Of a stretch of DNA of 5,377 nucleotides, positions 1 through 5,377 are shown piece by piece. The stretch is taken from the NCBI GenBank assembly GCA_030043405.1, contig JASHXS010000031.1, positions 1-5,377 of the forward strand. The letters run 5' to 3'. The number at the start of each line of letters is the position of its first letter. Within the stretch, counting starts at the first letter, position 1. Source of the stretch: Thermoplasmata archaeon. Its GTDB lineage: Archaea; Thermoplasmatota; Thermoplasmata; Lutacidiplasmatales; UBA184. The translations under genes and the position numbers were made by a program. The notes beneath the pieces were generated by a model that was not told where the DNA came from, ran no database searches, and saw only the letters and a program-made list of their open reading frames with translations.

Positions 1-644
1 GCGCGTTTCGCGGCCTGGACGGCCTTGGGCGCCTTCTGCGCGATCGTGTGGGCCAGGTCGCGACTGGCCCGGAGCTCCTGCCCGGCCGGCACCACTTTGT
101 TGACGAGGCCGATCCGGAGGGCCTCGGCCGCGGGGATCATCGAGCCGGTGAAGATCAGCTCCTTGGCCTTCGGGACGCCGACCGTCCGCGGGAGCCGCTG
201 CGTCCCGCCGTACGCGGGCAACAATCCGTAGTTCACCTCGGGCGCCCCGAGCTTGGCCGACTCGCCCGCGACGCGCAGGTCGGCGGAAAGGGCGAGTTCG
301 AGCCCGCCGCCCAGCGCGAGCCCGTTGATGGCGGCTACGACCGGCGGGCGCAGGGAGGCAATCTTGGCGAAGAGAAAGTGGCCCCGCCGGACTACGTCGG
401 GGGCGCGCTCCAGATCCATCGAGGCCATCTCCTTGAGGTCCGCCCCGGCGCTGAAGTACTGGCCGTCCCCGGTCAGGATCACCGCGCGCACCTGGGGATC
501 GGCGGCGATCGCCGAGACCGCTCCGTCCAGCTCCTGGAGGAGGGCCGTGCTGAGGGCGTTCACCGGCGGGTTCTTGAGGACGAGAAGTTCGACCCCGTCC
601 TCCTCGCTCTTTCGGACCACGAGGGACTCGGGCGCCATGGTCAT
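1..644 (-). CDS. Enoyl-CoA hydratase/isomerase (crotonase family), C-terminus cut by window edge
   Basis: Predicted cytosolic crotonase-fold enzyme, most likely hydrating trans-2-enoyl-CoA to 3-hydroxyacyl-CoA in fatty-acid or amino-acid degradation. 214 codons are visible; family members are usually about 255-260 residues, so roughly 45 C-terminal residues lie outside the window. Seen in the translation: the oxyanion-hole/CoA segment FSAGADLKEM (residues 64-73), INGLALGGGLELAL (106-119) and APEVNYGLLPAYGGTQRLPR (134-153). The two glutamates that act in classical hydratases are both present (E116 and E136), which favours a true hydratase over isomerase or hydrolase members that lack one of them. 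The ATG at 644 is chosen because an in-frame TAA lies at 674-672 and a TATA-like element sits about 28 nt upstream; a second ATG at 638 is possible. It is transcribed divergently from the transporter. Family is near certain; the exact acyl-CoA substrate is not readable. Confidence 0.93.
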   Translation of the reverse strand, partial: MTMAPESLVVRKSEEDGVELLVLKNPPVNALSTALLQELDGAVSAIAADPQVRAVILTGDGQYFSAGADLKEMASMDLERAPDVVRRGHFLFAKIASLRPPVVAAINGLALGGGLELALSADLRVAGESAKLGAPEVNYGLLPAYGGTQRLPRTVGVPKAKELIFTGSMIPAAEALRIGLVNKVVPAGQELRASRDLAHTIAQKAPKAVQAAKR

Positions 645-668
645 CCCGAGCAAGGAGGCCGGTCGCCC

Positions 669-676
669 CTCTTAAC
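669..676 (-). promoter_or_regulatory. TATA-like element for the enoyl-CoA hydratase gene
   Basis: On the minus strand this reads GTTAAGAG, an AT-rich island in very GC-rich DNA. Its centre is about 28 nt upstream of the ATG at 644, close to the usual archaeal TATA-to-start-site distance, so the transcript would begin at or within a few nt of the start codon. No Shine-Dalgarno sequence precedes the ATG, which agrees with a leaderless message. A second AT-rich patch (695-704) could also contribute. Inferred from position and composition only. Confidence 0.45.
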
Positions 677-695
677 CCGGAGGTCGGGGCGAACC

Positions 696-703
696 CTATC
701 TAA
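696..703 (+). promoter_or_regulatory. TATA-like element for the MFS transporter gene
   Basis: CTATCTAA on the plus strand, centred about 24 nt before the GTG at 724. The 79-nt region 645-723 separates two divergent genes and holds only two AT-rich patches, one at the proper distance from each start. No purine-rich Shine-Dalgarno motif precedes the GTG, again fitting a leaderless transcript. No BRE or operator palindrome could be recognised with confidence. Confidence 0.45.
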
Positions 704-723
704 CCGACCCCCGATGGTCGCGC

Positions 724-1929
724 GTGGTCCGCCGGGAGTTGCTGTCGCTATCCCTCTACTCCCTGCTCGCGAGTAACCGCGGTGGCCTGTTCATCGTCTT
801 CCTCCCCCTCTACCTCGTGGAGGTCAAGGGGGCCAGCCTGCCCGTCGCGCTGGTCATCCTCAGCCTCGCCTACGTTCCGGCGAGCCTCCTCAGCCCGCTG
901 GTCGGCCGCCTCTCCGACCGGATGGGTCAGCGCCGGATCTTCCTGCTGGTGGGCGAGGCGACGGCGTTCCCTCTGTTCCTGCTGATCACCTTCGCCCCGG
1001 GCTGGGAGCTCGCCGGGGGACTGTTCATCGGCGCGGAGCTGGCGCTGGCGATCGGGGGCCCGGCGTACACGGCGTTCGTCGCCGACGTGACGAAAGCCGA
1101 CGAGCGGGGGGAAGCGTACGGGCTGCTCAATGCGACTTCGAATGGCGGGGCCGTCGTCGGGTTCGTCGTCGCGGGGGTGCTGACCTTCGAGTTCGGGCTG
1201 GTCGCCCTCTTCCCCTTCGTCGTCGCCGTGATGGTCGGAACCCTATCGGTCGTGCTCTTCCTGGTCCCGGACACGCAGGTGGCCCCGACCCCCGTGCGCC
1301 GGCCACTCCGCGAGATGGGGCCGGTCGCCGAGTTCTCCTTCGCCGTATCGATCCGCGCGATCGGCAGTGGGGCCGTGGCGACCTTCTACGGCTACCTGGC
1401 GGCCAGCCTGGGCGCGAACGACCTCGAGGTCAGCATCGTCGCGATCGCCGGCCTCCTCACCGCGGCCCTGGTCTCGTTGCCGCTCGGTCGCCTGATCGAC
1501 CGCCGGGGCGAGATCCGGGGCATCTGGTACGGGACGGTCCTCACGCTGGCGTCGTACGGGATCTTTGCGTTCTCGACCGAGTGGGCGGAGACCATCCCAG
1601 GCCAAGCGGTCCGCAACGCTGGGCTGTCGCTGGTGGGGCCCGGTATGCAAGCCTGGGTCGCCCGGGCGGCGCCCGCCGGGCACCGGGCCGAGTACCTGGG
1701 CTTCTTTTCGCTGATCAACTCGACGCTCTGGAGCGTCGGCCCGCTCGTCGGCGCCGTGGCGATCGAACTGGGCGGCTACGACGGGCTGTTCGCGATGGCC
1801 GTCGGCACCACCCTGCTCTCCCTCGTCTGGATGGAGATCCGGTACGGGGAGATGGGGCTCCGCGCACGGCTGGGGCGACGCGCCGGAACCCCGGAGCCAA
1901 GCGCCGGTGCCCCGCTCCCGCCGGCGTGA
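724..1929 (+). CDS. Major facilitator superfamily (MFS) transporter, 12 predicted helices
   Basis: Integral membrane secondary transporter of 401 residues, a typical MFS length. About twelve hydrophobic segments can be read, roughly at 8-31, 41-60, 72-90, 93-116, 138-157, 160-180, 204-227, 235-254, 266-286, 290-312, 325-348 and 350-370. The central loop lies near 181-203 and a hydrophilic, Pro/Ala-rich cytoplasmic tail covers 372-401. The MFS signature motif A appears in the loop between helices 2 and 3 (GRLSDRMGQRR, 61-71) and again at the equivalent place in the second half (GRLIDRRGEIR, 255-265), reflecting the internal duplication of the family. ERGEAYGLLNATSNGG (127-142) leads into a glycine-rich helix 5, as in many efflux-type MFS proteins. 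The GTG start is supported by the upstream TATA-like element. The substrate cannot be deduced. The gene lies 33 nt before the agmatinase gene, but that gene seems to have its own promoter, so a link to arginine, agmatine or polyamine transport is only a possibility. Confidence 0.9.
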   Translation: MVRRELLSLSLYSLLASNRGGLFIVFLPLYLVEVKGASLPVALVILSLAYVPASLLSPLVGRLSDRMGQRRIFLLVGEATAFPLFLLITFAPGWELAGGLFIGAELALAIGGPAYTAFVADVTKADERGEAYGLLNATSNGGAVVGFVVAGVLTFEFGLVALFPFVVAVMVGTLSVVLFLVPDTQVAPTPVRRPLREMGPVAEFSFAVSIRAIGSGAVATFYGYLAASLGANDLEVSIVAIAGLLTAALVSLPLGRLIDRRGEIRGIWYGTVLTLASYGIFAFSTEWAETIPGQAVRNAGLSLVGPGMQAWVARAAPAGHRAEYLGFFSLINSTLWSVGPLVGAVAIELGGYDGLFAMAVGTTLLSLVWMEIRYGEMGLRARLGRRAGTPEPSAGAPLPPA

Positions 1930-1934
1930 CGGCC

Positions 1935-1941
1935 TGATATA
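1935..1941 (+). promoter_or_regulatory. TATA-like element for the agmatinase-bud32 operon
   Basis: TGATATA begins 6 nt after the transporter stop codon and is centred 25 nt upstream of the GTG start at 1963. It is the only AT-rich stretch in the 33-nt intergenic gap. There is no Shine-Dalgarno sequence between it and the GTG. The geometry matches an archaeal leaderless promoter and suggests that agmatinase and bud32 can be transcribed independently of the transporter. Confidence 0.55.
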
Positions 1942-1962
1942 GGCGGCACGCGTCGCGCGGCC

Positions 1963-2838
1963 GTGCTCCGCCCGACGACCTTCGCCGACGCCTCCGCCTC
2001 CCTGGAGGAATCGGAGTACGTCATCGTGGGGGTGCCGTTCGACCGGACAACCTCCTTCCGGCCGGGGGCCCGGTTCGGACCCGACTCGATCCGTCAACAC
2101 TCGTGGAACTTCGAGTCGTACGACCTCGAAACCGGCGTGAGCCTCTCCGACCTCGCGATCCATGACCTCGGGAACACGGAGGAATTCGGTAGCGCGACCC
2201 AGATGGCCGACGCGCTCCGAGAGGAGATCCGTCCGCTGTATGCCGCGGGACGCGTCCCCATCGTACTGGGCGGAGACCACGCGTGCTCCCCGCCGTCGGT
2301 GGAGGCGTACCCGGACTCGGCCCCGAGCCTCGGGGTGCTCTACCTGGACGCGCACATGGACTTCCGTTCCAGCTACCTCGGCGACCCCCGGAGCCACGGA
2401 TGCTCCTCCCGCCGGATCCTGGAGAAGGTCGGCGCCCGGAACATCGTGGTCCTCGGGGTCCGTTCTGTCTCCGAGGAAGAGATCGAGGACAACAAGTCGA
2501 TCGGGATGTCCTACATCACGGCCCACGAGATCGCCCGGGAGGGCATCGAGTCGGCGGTCCAACGGGCGCTCAACATGTTGAAGACCGAGCGATTGTACAT
2601 TTCGCTCGACATCGACGCGATCGACCCGGCGTACGCGGCAGGGACCGGTACGCCGGAGCCGTTTGGGCTGACGCCGCGGGACGTGAAACACGTCATCGGG
2701 ATGGCCGCGCCCCGGCTCGCCGGTCTCGACATCATGGAAGTGAGCCCCCACTATGACAGCGGCAACACGAGTGCCCTAGCCGCCCGCCTGGCCCGGGAGG
2801 CGATCGTTCGACGGGCGGCGGCGGTCGGCCGCCCGTGA
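1963..2838 (+). CDS. speB: Agmatinase (archaeal ureohydrolase/arginase family)
   Basis: Predicted cytosolic binuclear manganese hydrolase that converts agmatine to putrescine and urea, the step after arginine decarboxylase in polyamine synthesis. The protein is 291 residues, normal for the family. All six expected metal ligands are visible: H106 in LGGDH (102-106), D129, H131 and D133 in DAHMD, and D216 and D218 in SLDIDAID. The downstream PAYAAGTGTPEP block (222-233) and E259 also match the family. The N-terminal PFDRTTSFRPGARFGPDSIR (25-44) and the YLGDPRSHG stretch (138-146) resemble archaeal agmatinases more than arginases, which have a different loop after DAHxD. Other ureohydrolases (guanidinobutyrase, formimidoylglutamase) cannot be excluded from sequence alone. 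The GTG start is chosen from the TATA spacing and because residues from about 19 onward already align with the family core. The gene is followed by bud32 with a 4-nt overlap, indicating an operon. No arginine decarboxylase or aIF5A gene lies in the window. Confidence 0.88.
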   Translation: MLRPTTFADASASLEESEYVIVGVPFDRTTSFRPGARFGPDSIRQHSWNFESYDLETGVSLSDLAIHDLGNTEEFGSATQMADALREEIRPLYAAGRVPIVLGGDHACSPPSVEAYPDSAPSLGVLYLDAHMDFRSSYLGDPRSHGCSSRRILEKVGARNIVVLGVRSVSEEEIEDNKSIGMSYITAHEIAREGIESAVQRALNMLKTERLYISLDIDAIDPAYAAGTGTPEPFGLTPRDVKHVIGMAAPRLAGLDIMEVSPHYDSGNTSALAARLAREAIVRRAAAVGRP

Positions 2839-3500
2839 GCGACGACCGAGTGCCCGTCCCGGAAGAGGGCCCCACGGCCCACCGAGGGGCGGAGGCCACC
2901 CTGCGGCGGGTCGACTGGTGGGGATTTCCGGCGCTCGTCAAGGAGCGCGATTCGAAGAACTACCGCCCCAAGGCGCTGGACGAACGCCTCCGACGGGAGC
3001 GCACCCGGACCGAGGTACGCCTCCTCGTGGATGCGCGACGTCTGGGCGTCCGGACGCCGATCATCTACGACGTCGACCTGGTGCATCACCGGCTCACCCT
3101 CGAGGAGATCCCGGGTCCGACCCTGAAGCAGCTCCTGGAAGACGGGACGCTCGCACCCGAGGAGCTCGACCGCGCGGTGCGGGGGTTCGGGATGGCCCTC
3201 GGCCGTCTCCACGCCGGGGGCGTGTCCCACGGGGACCTCACCAGTTCGAATGTGCTCTACCCTGACGGTCCGGGGGGACCGCCGGCTTTCCTGGACCTCT
3301 CGATGGGCAGCCGAAGTCCCGGGGTCGAGGAGCTGGGGATCGACCTCCACCTCGTCGAGGAGGACCTGAAGTCCCTGCACGCTCGCGCGGAAGCGCTGGT
3401 CCGGACGTTCCTGGCGGGCTACGAGGCCGGTAACCCGACCGGGGCGAAGGACGTGCGGCAGCGCGCCAAGGCCATCAAGGGCCGCATCCGATACGCCTGA
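2835..3500 (+). CDS. bud32: Stand-alone Bud32/PRPK kinase-ATPase, KEOPS complex subunit
   Basis: Small atypical protein kinase of the KEOPS complex, whose ATPase activity supports Kae1 in making the t6A modification at position 37 of ANN-decoding tRNAs. The 221 residues cover the minimal kinase fold only. Visible landmarks: the ATP-binding lysine in LVKER (K36), the Bud32 signature SKNYRPKALDERLRRERTR (40-58) followed by E60 in the C helix, the hinge LEEIPG (89-94), the catalytic loop HGDLTSSN (132-139, with D134 and N139), the metal-binding D154, IDLHLVEEDLKSLH (169-182), and a basic C-terminal tail ending KGRIRYA, as is usual for Bud32. Oddity: the DFG triplet is DLS (154-156), keeping the aspartate but not the Phe-Gly. 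It is not fused to Kae1, unlike in some archaea such as Methanocaldococcus, and Kae1 is not in the window. The GTG start overlaps the agmatinase stop as GTGA, suggesting translational coupling. The first 17 or so residues are not family-conserved, so a GTG at 2850 is a less likely alternative. Confidence 0.92.
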   Translation: MSDDRVPVPEEGPTAHRGAEATLRRVDWWGFPALVKERDSKNYRPKALDERLRRERTRTEVRLLVDARRLGVRTPIIYDVDLVHHRLTLEEIPGPTLKQLLEDGTLAPEELDRAVRGFGMALGRLHAGGVSHGDLTSSNVLYPDGPGGPPAFLDLSMGSRSPGVEELGIDLHLVEEDLKSLHARAEALVRTFLAGYEAGNPTGAKDVRQRAKAIKGRIRYA

Positions 3501-3504
3501 GCGC

Positions 3505-4998
3505 TCACTCGGCGTGGCGGACGCGACTCCACCCGGCGACCACCGTGGCAGGCAGGGCTTCGATCACGTCGCTGGCGAGCAGACCCGGTCCGCGACTGCC
3601 AGCCGCACGGATCCCGGCCTCGCCCACCCAGTAGGTACCGAGCCGACCCGCGTGCAGACCCGAGAGGCCCTCGCCCAGTAGGTGCCCGAGCACCCCGCCG
3701 AGGACATCGCCCACGCCGCCGACGGTCTGGAAGGGCGAGTGATGATGGTTCTCCACCGTGAGGACCCCGTTCGAGATGACGTCGGGGTCCCCCTTCTGAA
3801 CCAGGGTCAGTCGGCGCCGGCCGGCCTCGGCCTGCACTCGCTGCCGCCGGTCGTCGAGCGGCTCCGACTTGACGCCCCCGAAATCTCGCACGAACTCCCC
3901 CGCGTTCGGAGTCGCGACGAGCGGGGCCGGCCCGCCCCGCGCGAGTGCCTTGTCGCCCAGGGCCCGAAGAGCATCCGCGTCCACGACCATCGGTCGTCGA
4001 CCGGCCATTCGATCCAGTAGCTGTCCCATCGCCTGCACCGTCTCCGGATCGGCCCCCGCCCCCATGCCGAGCACGACGGCCTCCGGAGGGGCCGACTCGA
4101 TATGGTCGAGAATCGACGGTACGTCGTCGGGTCGGAATCGGTCTCGGCCCACGGACCGGACCACCAGGTCCGGGCTGAACGTCTGGATGCTCTCAGCCGC
4201 CCCCTGCGGCGCGATGACCGTGGCGCGCTCCGCCCCCGAGCGCAGGGCGGCGAGGGCGGCGAGGGCGGGTGCCCCGGTGTACGGCCCGCCCCCGACAACC
4301 ACTACGCGGGCGTGCCGGCCGGCGCGCTCGAGACGCCCCGGTGGAAAGAAGAGGAACTCCCCCGGTCCGGTCGACGCCCACGCCGCGGGTGGAATGCCAA
4401 TGTCCCGGACCACGAGTTCTCCGGCGGTCGCCGCCTCCATCTCGGCCTTCGGGACCGTGAGCGCGACCGTCCACCGGGGGCGAAGGCCAGCGGCATCTCG
4501 GGAGCCGGTCGGGAGGTCGATGGAAAGGACCGGCACCCGACTCTCGGCGAGAGCATCCACGGCCTCCCGATACGGCGAGCGGAGGGCGCCGGCCTGCCCG
4601 GTGCCGAGCATCGCGTCGATCGCCAGCGGGAAGGCTGCCAGCTCTTCCGCGGAGGGCACGCCGACCTCGATGGGCAGTCGACGCTCGACCCGTTCGAAAC
4701 ACCGTCGGGCCGAGTGGGAGGTGATCTGGGAGGGCGGACGTAGGAACCAGAGCTTGGGCCGGAACCCCCAGTCCAGCAGGTAGTGGGCCGCACACGTCCC
4801 GTCTCCGCCATTGTTTCCGATGCCCGCGAGGATGGCGACGCCCGCCGGGGCCGCGGGTAGCCGACGTACGGCTTCTTCCGCGATGGCGCGGCCCGCCCGC
4901 TCCATGAGCGCATCGACCGAGACCCCGAGCGCCGCGGCGTTCGCCTCGACGGCTTCCATCTCGATCGACGTCAGCGGGTGGCCCAACGCCGCCCACAT
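3505..4998 (-). CDS. nnr: Bifunctional NAD(P)H-hydrate epimerase / ADP-dependent NAD(P)H-hydrate dehydratase
   Basis: Cytosolic metabolite-repair enzyme. The N-terminal YjeF domain interconverts the R and S epimers of hydrated NAD(P)H, and the C-terminal ribokinase-like domain dehydrates the S form with ADP, restoring NAD(P)H. The 497 residues match the two-domain fusion. Epimerase domain (about 1-212): LMERAG (31-36), the nucleotide-binding GNNGGDG (61-67), DAMLGTG (128-134), and SIDLPTG (159-165) with the presumed catalytic D161; the usual PSG is PTG here. Dehydratase domain (about 213-497): VVVVGGGPYTGAPALAAL near its start, GMGAGADPE, VDADAL (339-344), TPNAGEF, VQKGDPDVI, and TVGGVGDVLGG (425-435), whose D431 is the presumed catalytic base; the common GTGD is GVGD here. 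The start at 4998 is supported by an AGGAGG Shine-Dalgarno 4 nt upstream and by the normal distance to the LMERAG motif. It follows the aIF1A gene by 8 nt, so it is probably co-transcribed. Its stop lies 4 nt from that of bud32, tail to tail. Confidence 0.95.
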   Translation of the reverse strand: MWAALGHPLTSIEMEAVEANAAALGVSVDALMERAGRAIAEEAVRRLPAAPAGVAILAGIGNNGGDGTCAAHYLLDWGFRPKLWFLRPPSQITSHSARRCFERVERRLPIEVGVPSAEELAAFPLAIDAMLGTGQAGALRSPYREAVDALAESRVPVLSIDLPTGSRDAAGLRPRWTVALTVPKAEMEAATAGELVVRDIGIPPAAWASTGPGEFLFFPPGRLERAGRHARVVVVGGGPYTGAPALAALAALRSGAERATVIAPQGAAESIQTFSPDLVVRSVGRDRFRPDDVPSILDHIESAPPEAVVLGMGAGADPETVQAMGQLLDRMAGRRPMVVDADALRALGDKALARGGPAPLVATPNAGEFVRDFGGVKSEPLDDRRQRVQAEAGRRRLTLVQKGDPDVISNGVLTVENHHHSPFQTVGGVGDVLGGVLGHLLGEGLSGLHAGRLGTYWVGEAGIRAAGSRGPGLLASDVIEALPATVVAGWSRVRHAE

Positions 4999-5002
4999 CG
5001 GC

Positions 5003-5008
5003 CCTCCT
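5003..5008 (-). promoter_or_regulatory. Shine-Dalgarno of nnr, overlapping the aIF1A stop codon
   Basis: The minus strand reads TAGGAGGGCCGATG: the last two bases (AG) of the TAG stop of aIF1A (5009-5007) are the first two of AGGAGG, which is complementary to the archaeal 16S 3' end. Four nt separate it from the nnr ATG. This decides the nnr start and suggests re-initiation or coupling with aIF1A translation. It is the only strong Shine-Dalgarno before a gene start in this window. Confidence 0.75.
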
Positions 5009-5377
5009 ACGGGGTCGTCGGTGCGTCGGCGCGAACGTCGCTGAACAGGTTCACGGACGTGGGCAGCAGATTCCGGCGGGCGAGGTATTGGGCCTGGGTC
5101 CGGCTATACCGAAACAGGATGTCGGCCTTTCCTTCCTGGAAACCCCACGGGCGGATGATGAGGAGATCGCCCTCACGGATCCACATCTTCTTCTTCATTT
5201 TCCCGGTGATCCGGCCCATCCGGGAGACAGAGTCCTCGCTCATGACGCGGATACGCGCCGCCCCGAGCAGTTGACTCGCGATCCCGAACACCTCGCCGCG
5301 GTTGCGCCGCGGGAGGGGCAGGCGGCCGACCTCCTCGCCACCTTCCACCACCTCGACCGTGGGAGACGGCTCCTCAC
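5007..5377 (-). CDS. eif1A: Translation initiation factor 1A (aIF1A), N-terminus beyond window edge
   Basis: Archaeal homologue of eukaryotic eIF1A and bacterial IF1, an OB-fold protein that binds the A site of the small ribosomal subunit during initiation. 122 residues are visible before the TAG stop. Family landmarks in order: LPLPRRNRGEVFGIASQLLG (the first OB strands), RIRVMSED, RMGRITGKMKKKMWIREGDL, LIIRPWGFQEGKADILFRY, and the C-terminal helical TRTQAQYLARRNLLP. Two common positions deviate: the usual C-E-D-G is SEDS, and RIPGK is RITGK. The reading frame stays open to the window edge, adding an acidic stretch (EEPSPTVEVVEGGEE) before the core. An internal GTG at 5351 would give a 114-residue protein of normal length, but no promoter or Shine-Dalgarno at a suitable distance supports it, so the true start may lie upstream. 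It heads or belongs to an operon with nnr. Confidence 0.93.
   Translation of the reverse strand, partial: EEPSPTVEVVEGGEEVGRLPLPRRNRGEVFGIASQLLGAARIRVMSEDSVSRMGRITGKMKKKMWIREGDLLIIRPWGFQEGKADILFRYSRTQAQYLARRNLLPTSVNLFSDVRADAPTTP

Noticed and set aside
645..723. Possible operator palindrome or small RNA in the divergent intergenic region
   Set aside because: Short matches between GGTCGGGG-like and CCGACCCC-like patches do not form a true inverted repeat, and the region is only 79 nt. Only the two TATA-like patches are supportable.
48..776. Open frame of 242 codons on the plus strand opposite the crotonase gene
   Set aside because: The minus-strand reading gives an unmistakable enoyl-CoA hydratase with catalytic residues, while this frame has no family features and runs through the divergent promoter into the transporter start.
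1243..2751. Open frame of 502 codons on the minus strand opposite the transporter and agmatinase genes
   Set aside because: It is rich in Arg, Gly, Pro, Asp and His with no recognisable domain and spans two convincing plus-strand genes. Long stop-free antisense frames are expected in such GC-rich coding DNA.
3869..4783. Open frame of 304 codons on the plus strand opposite nnr
   Set aside because: Composition is Ser/Arg/Ala/Pro-biased without family motifs, and it lies wholly inside the well-supported nnr gene. It is a shadow of that gene.
5160..5206. T-rich run on the plus strand that might be a transcription terminator
   Set aside because: It encodes the lysine-rich KMKKKM stretch of aIF1A on the other strand and lies far from any plus-strand gene end, so coding content explains it.
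1..5377. Mobile element, CRISPR array, tRNA or defence system
   Set aside because: No direct-repeat arrays, terminal inverted repeats, transposase or nuclease motifs, or tRNA-like folds were seen. The sequence is nearly fully occupied by recognisable housekeeping genes.

Overview
The window looks like a piece of an archaeal chromosome, most likely a GC-rich member of the Thermoplasmatota. The right edge encodes an archaeal translation initiation factor 1A whose central block (WIREGDLLIIRPW, then RYSRTQAQYLARRNLLP) resembles Thermoplasma-type aIF1A. The kinase in the middle is a stand-alone Bud32/PRPK of the KEOPS complex, as found in archaea and eukaryotes. Three genes have AT-rich, TATA-like elements about 24-28 nt upstream of their start codons and no Shine-Dalgarno sequence, which fits archaeal leaderless transcription. 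Base composition is strongly GC-rich throughout and several starts are GTG. The lineage is inferred from protein character alone; no rRNA gene is present.

Layout: (1) 1-644, minus strand: enoyl-CoA hydratase (crotonase), its C-terminus cut by the left edge. (2) 645-723: a short divergent promoter region. (3) 724-1929, plus: a 12-helix major facilitator transporter. (4) 1963-2838, plus: an archaeal-type agmatinase (ureohydrolase family) with its own TATA-like element in the 33-nt gap. (5) 2835-3500, plus: Bud32 kinase, overlapping the agmatinase stop by 4 nt (GTGA). (6) 3505-4998, minus: bifunctional NAD(P)HX epimerase/dehydratase (Nnr), convergent with Bud32 across a 4-nt gap. (7) 5007-5377, minus: aIF1A, its N-terminus beyond the right edge, with its stop codon overlapping the Shine-Dalgarno of nnr. 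Coding density is very high and there is no intergenic stretch longer than 79 nt.

Functionally this is housekeeping: acyl-CoA turnover, solute transport, polyamine synthesis (agmatine to putrescine), tRNA t6A modification (through KEOPS), repair of damaged NAD(P)H, and translation initiation. Two co-transcribed pairs are apparent: agmatinase-bud32 (plus) and aIF1A-nnr (minus). I found no mobile element, CRISPR array, RNA gene, toxin-antitoxin or defence system, and no convincing sign of an undescribed system. The points most worth a second look are the altered DFG motif of Bud32 (DLS), the leaderless versus Shine-Dalgarno split between first and internal operon genes, and the two gene pairings.
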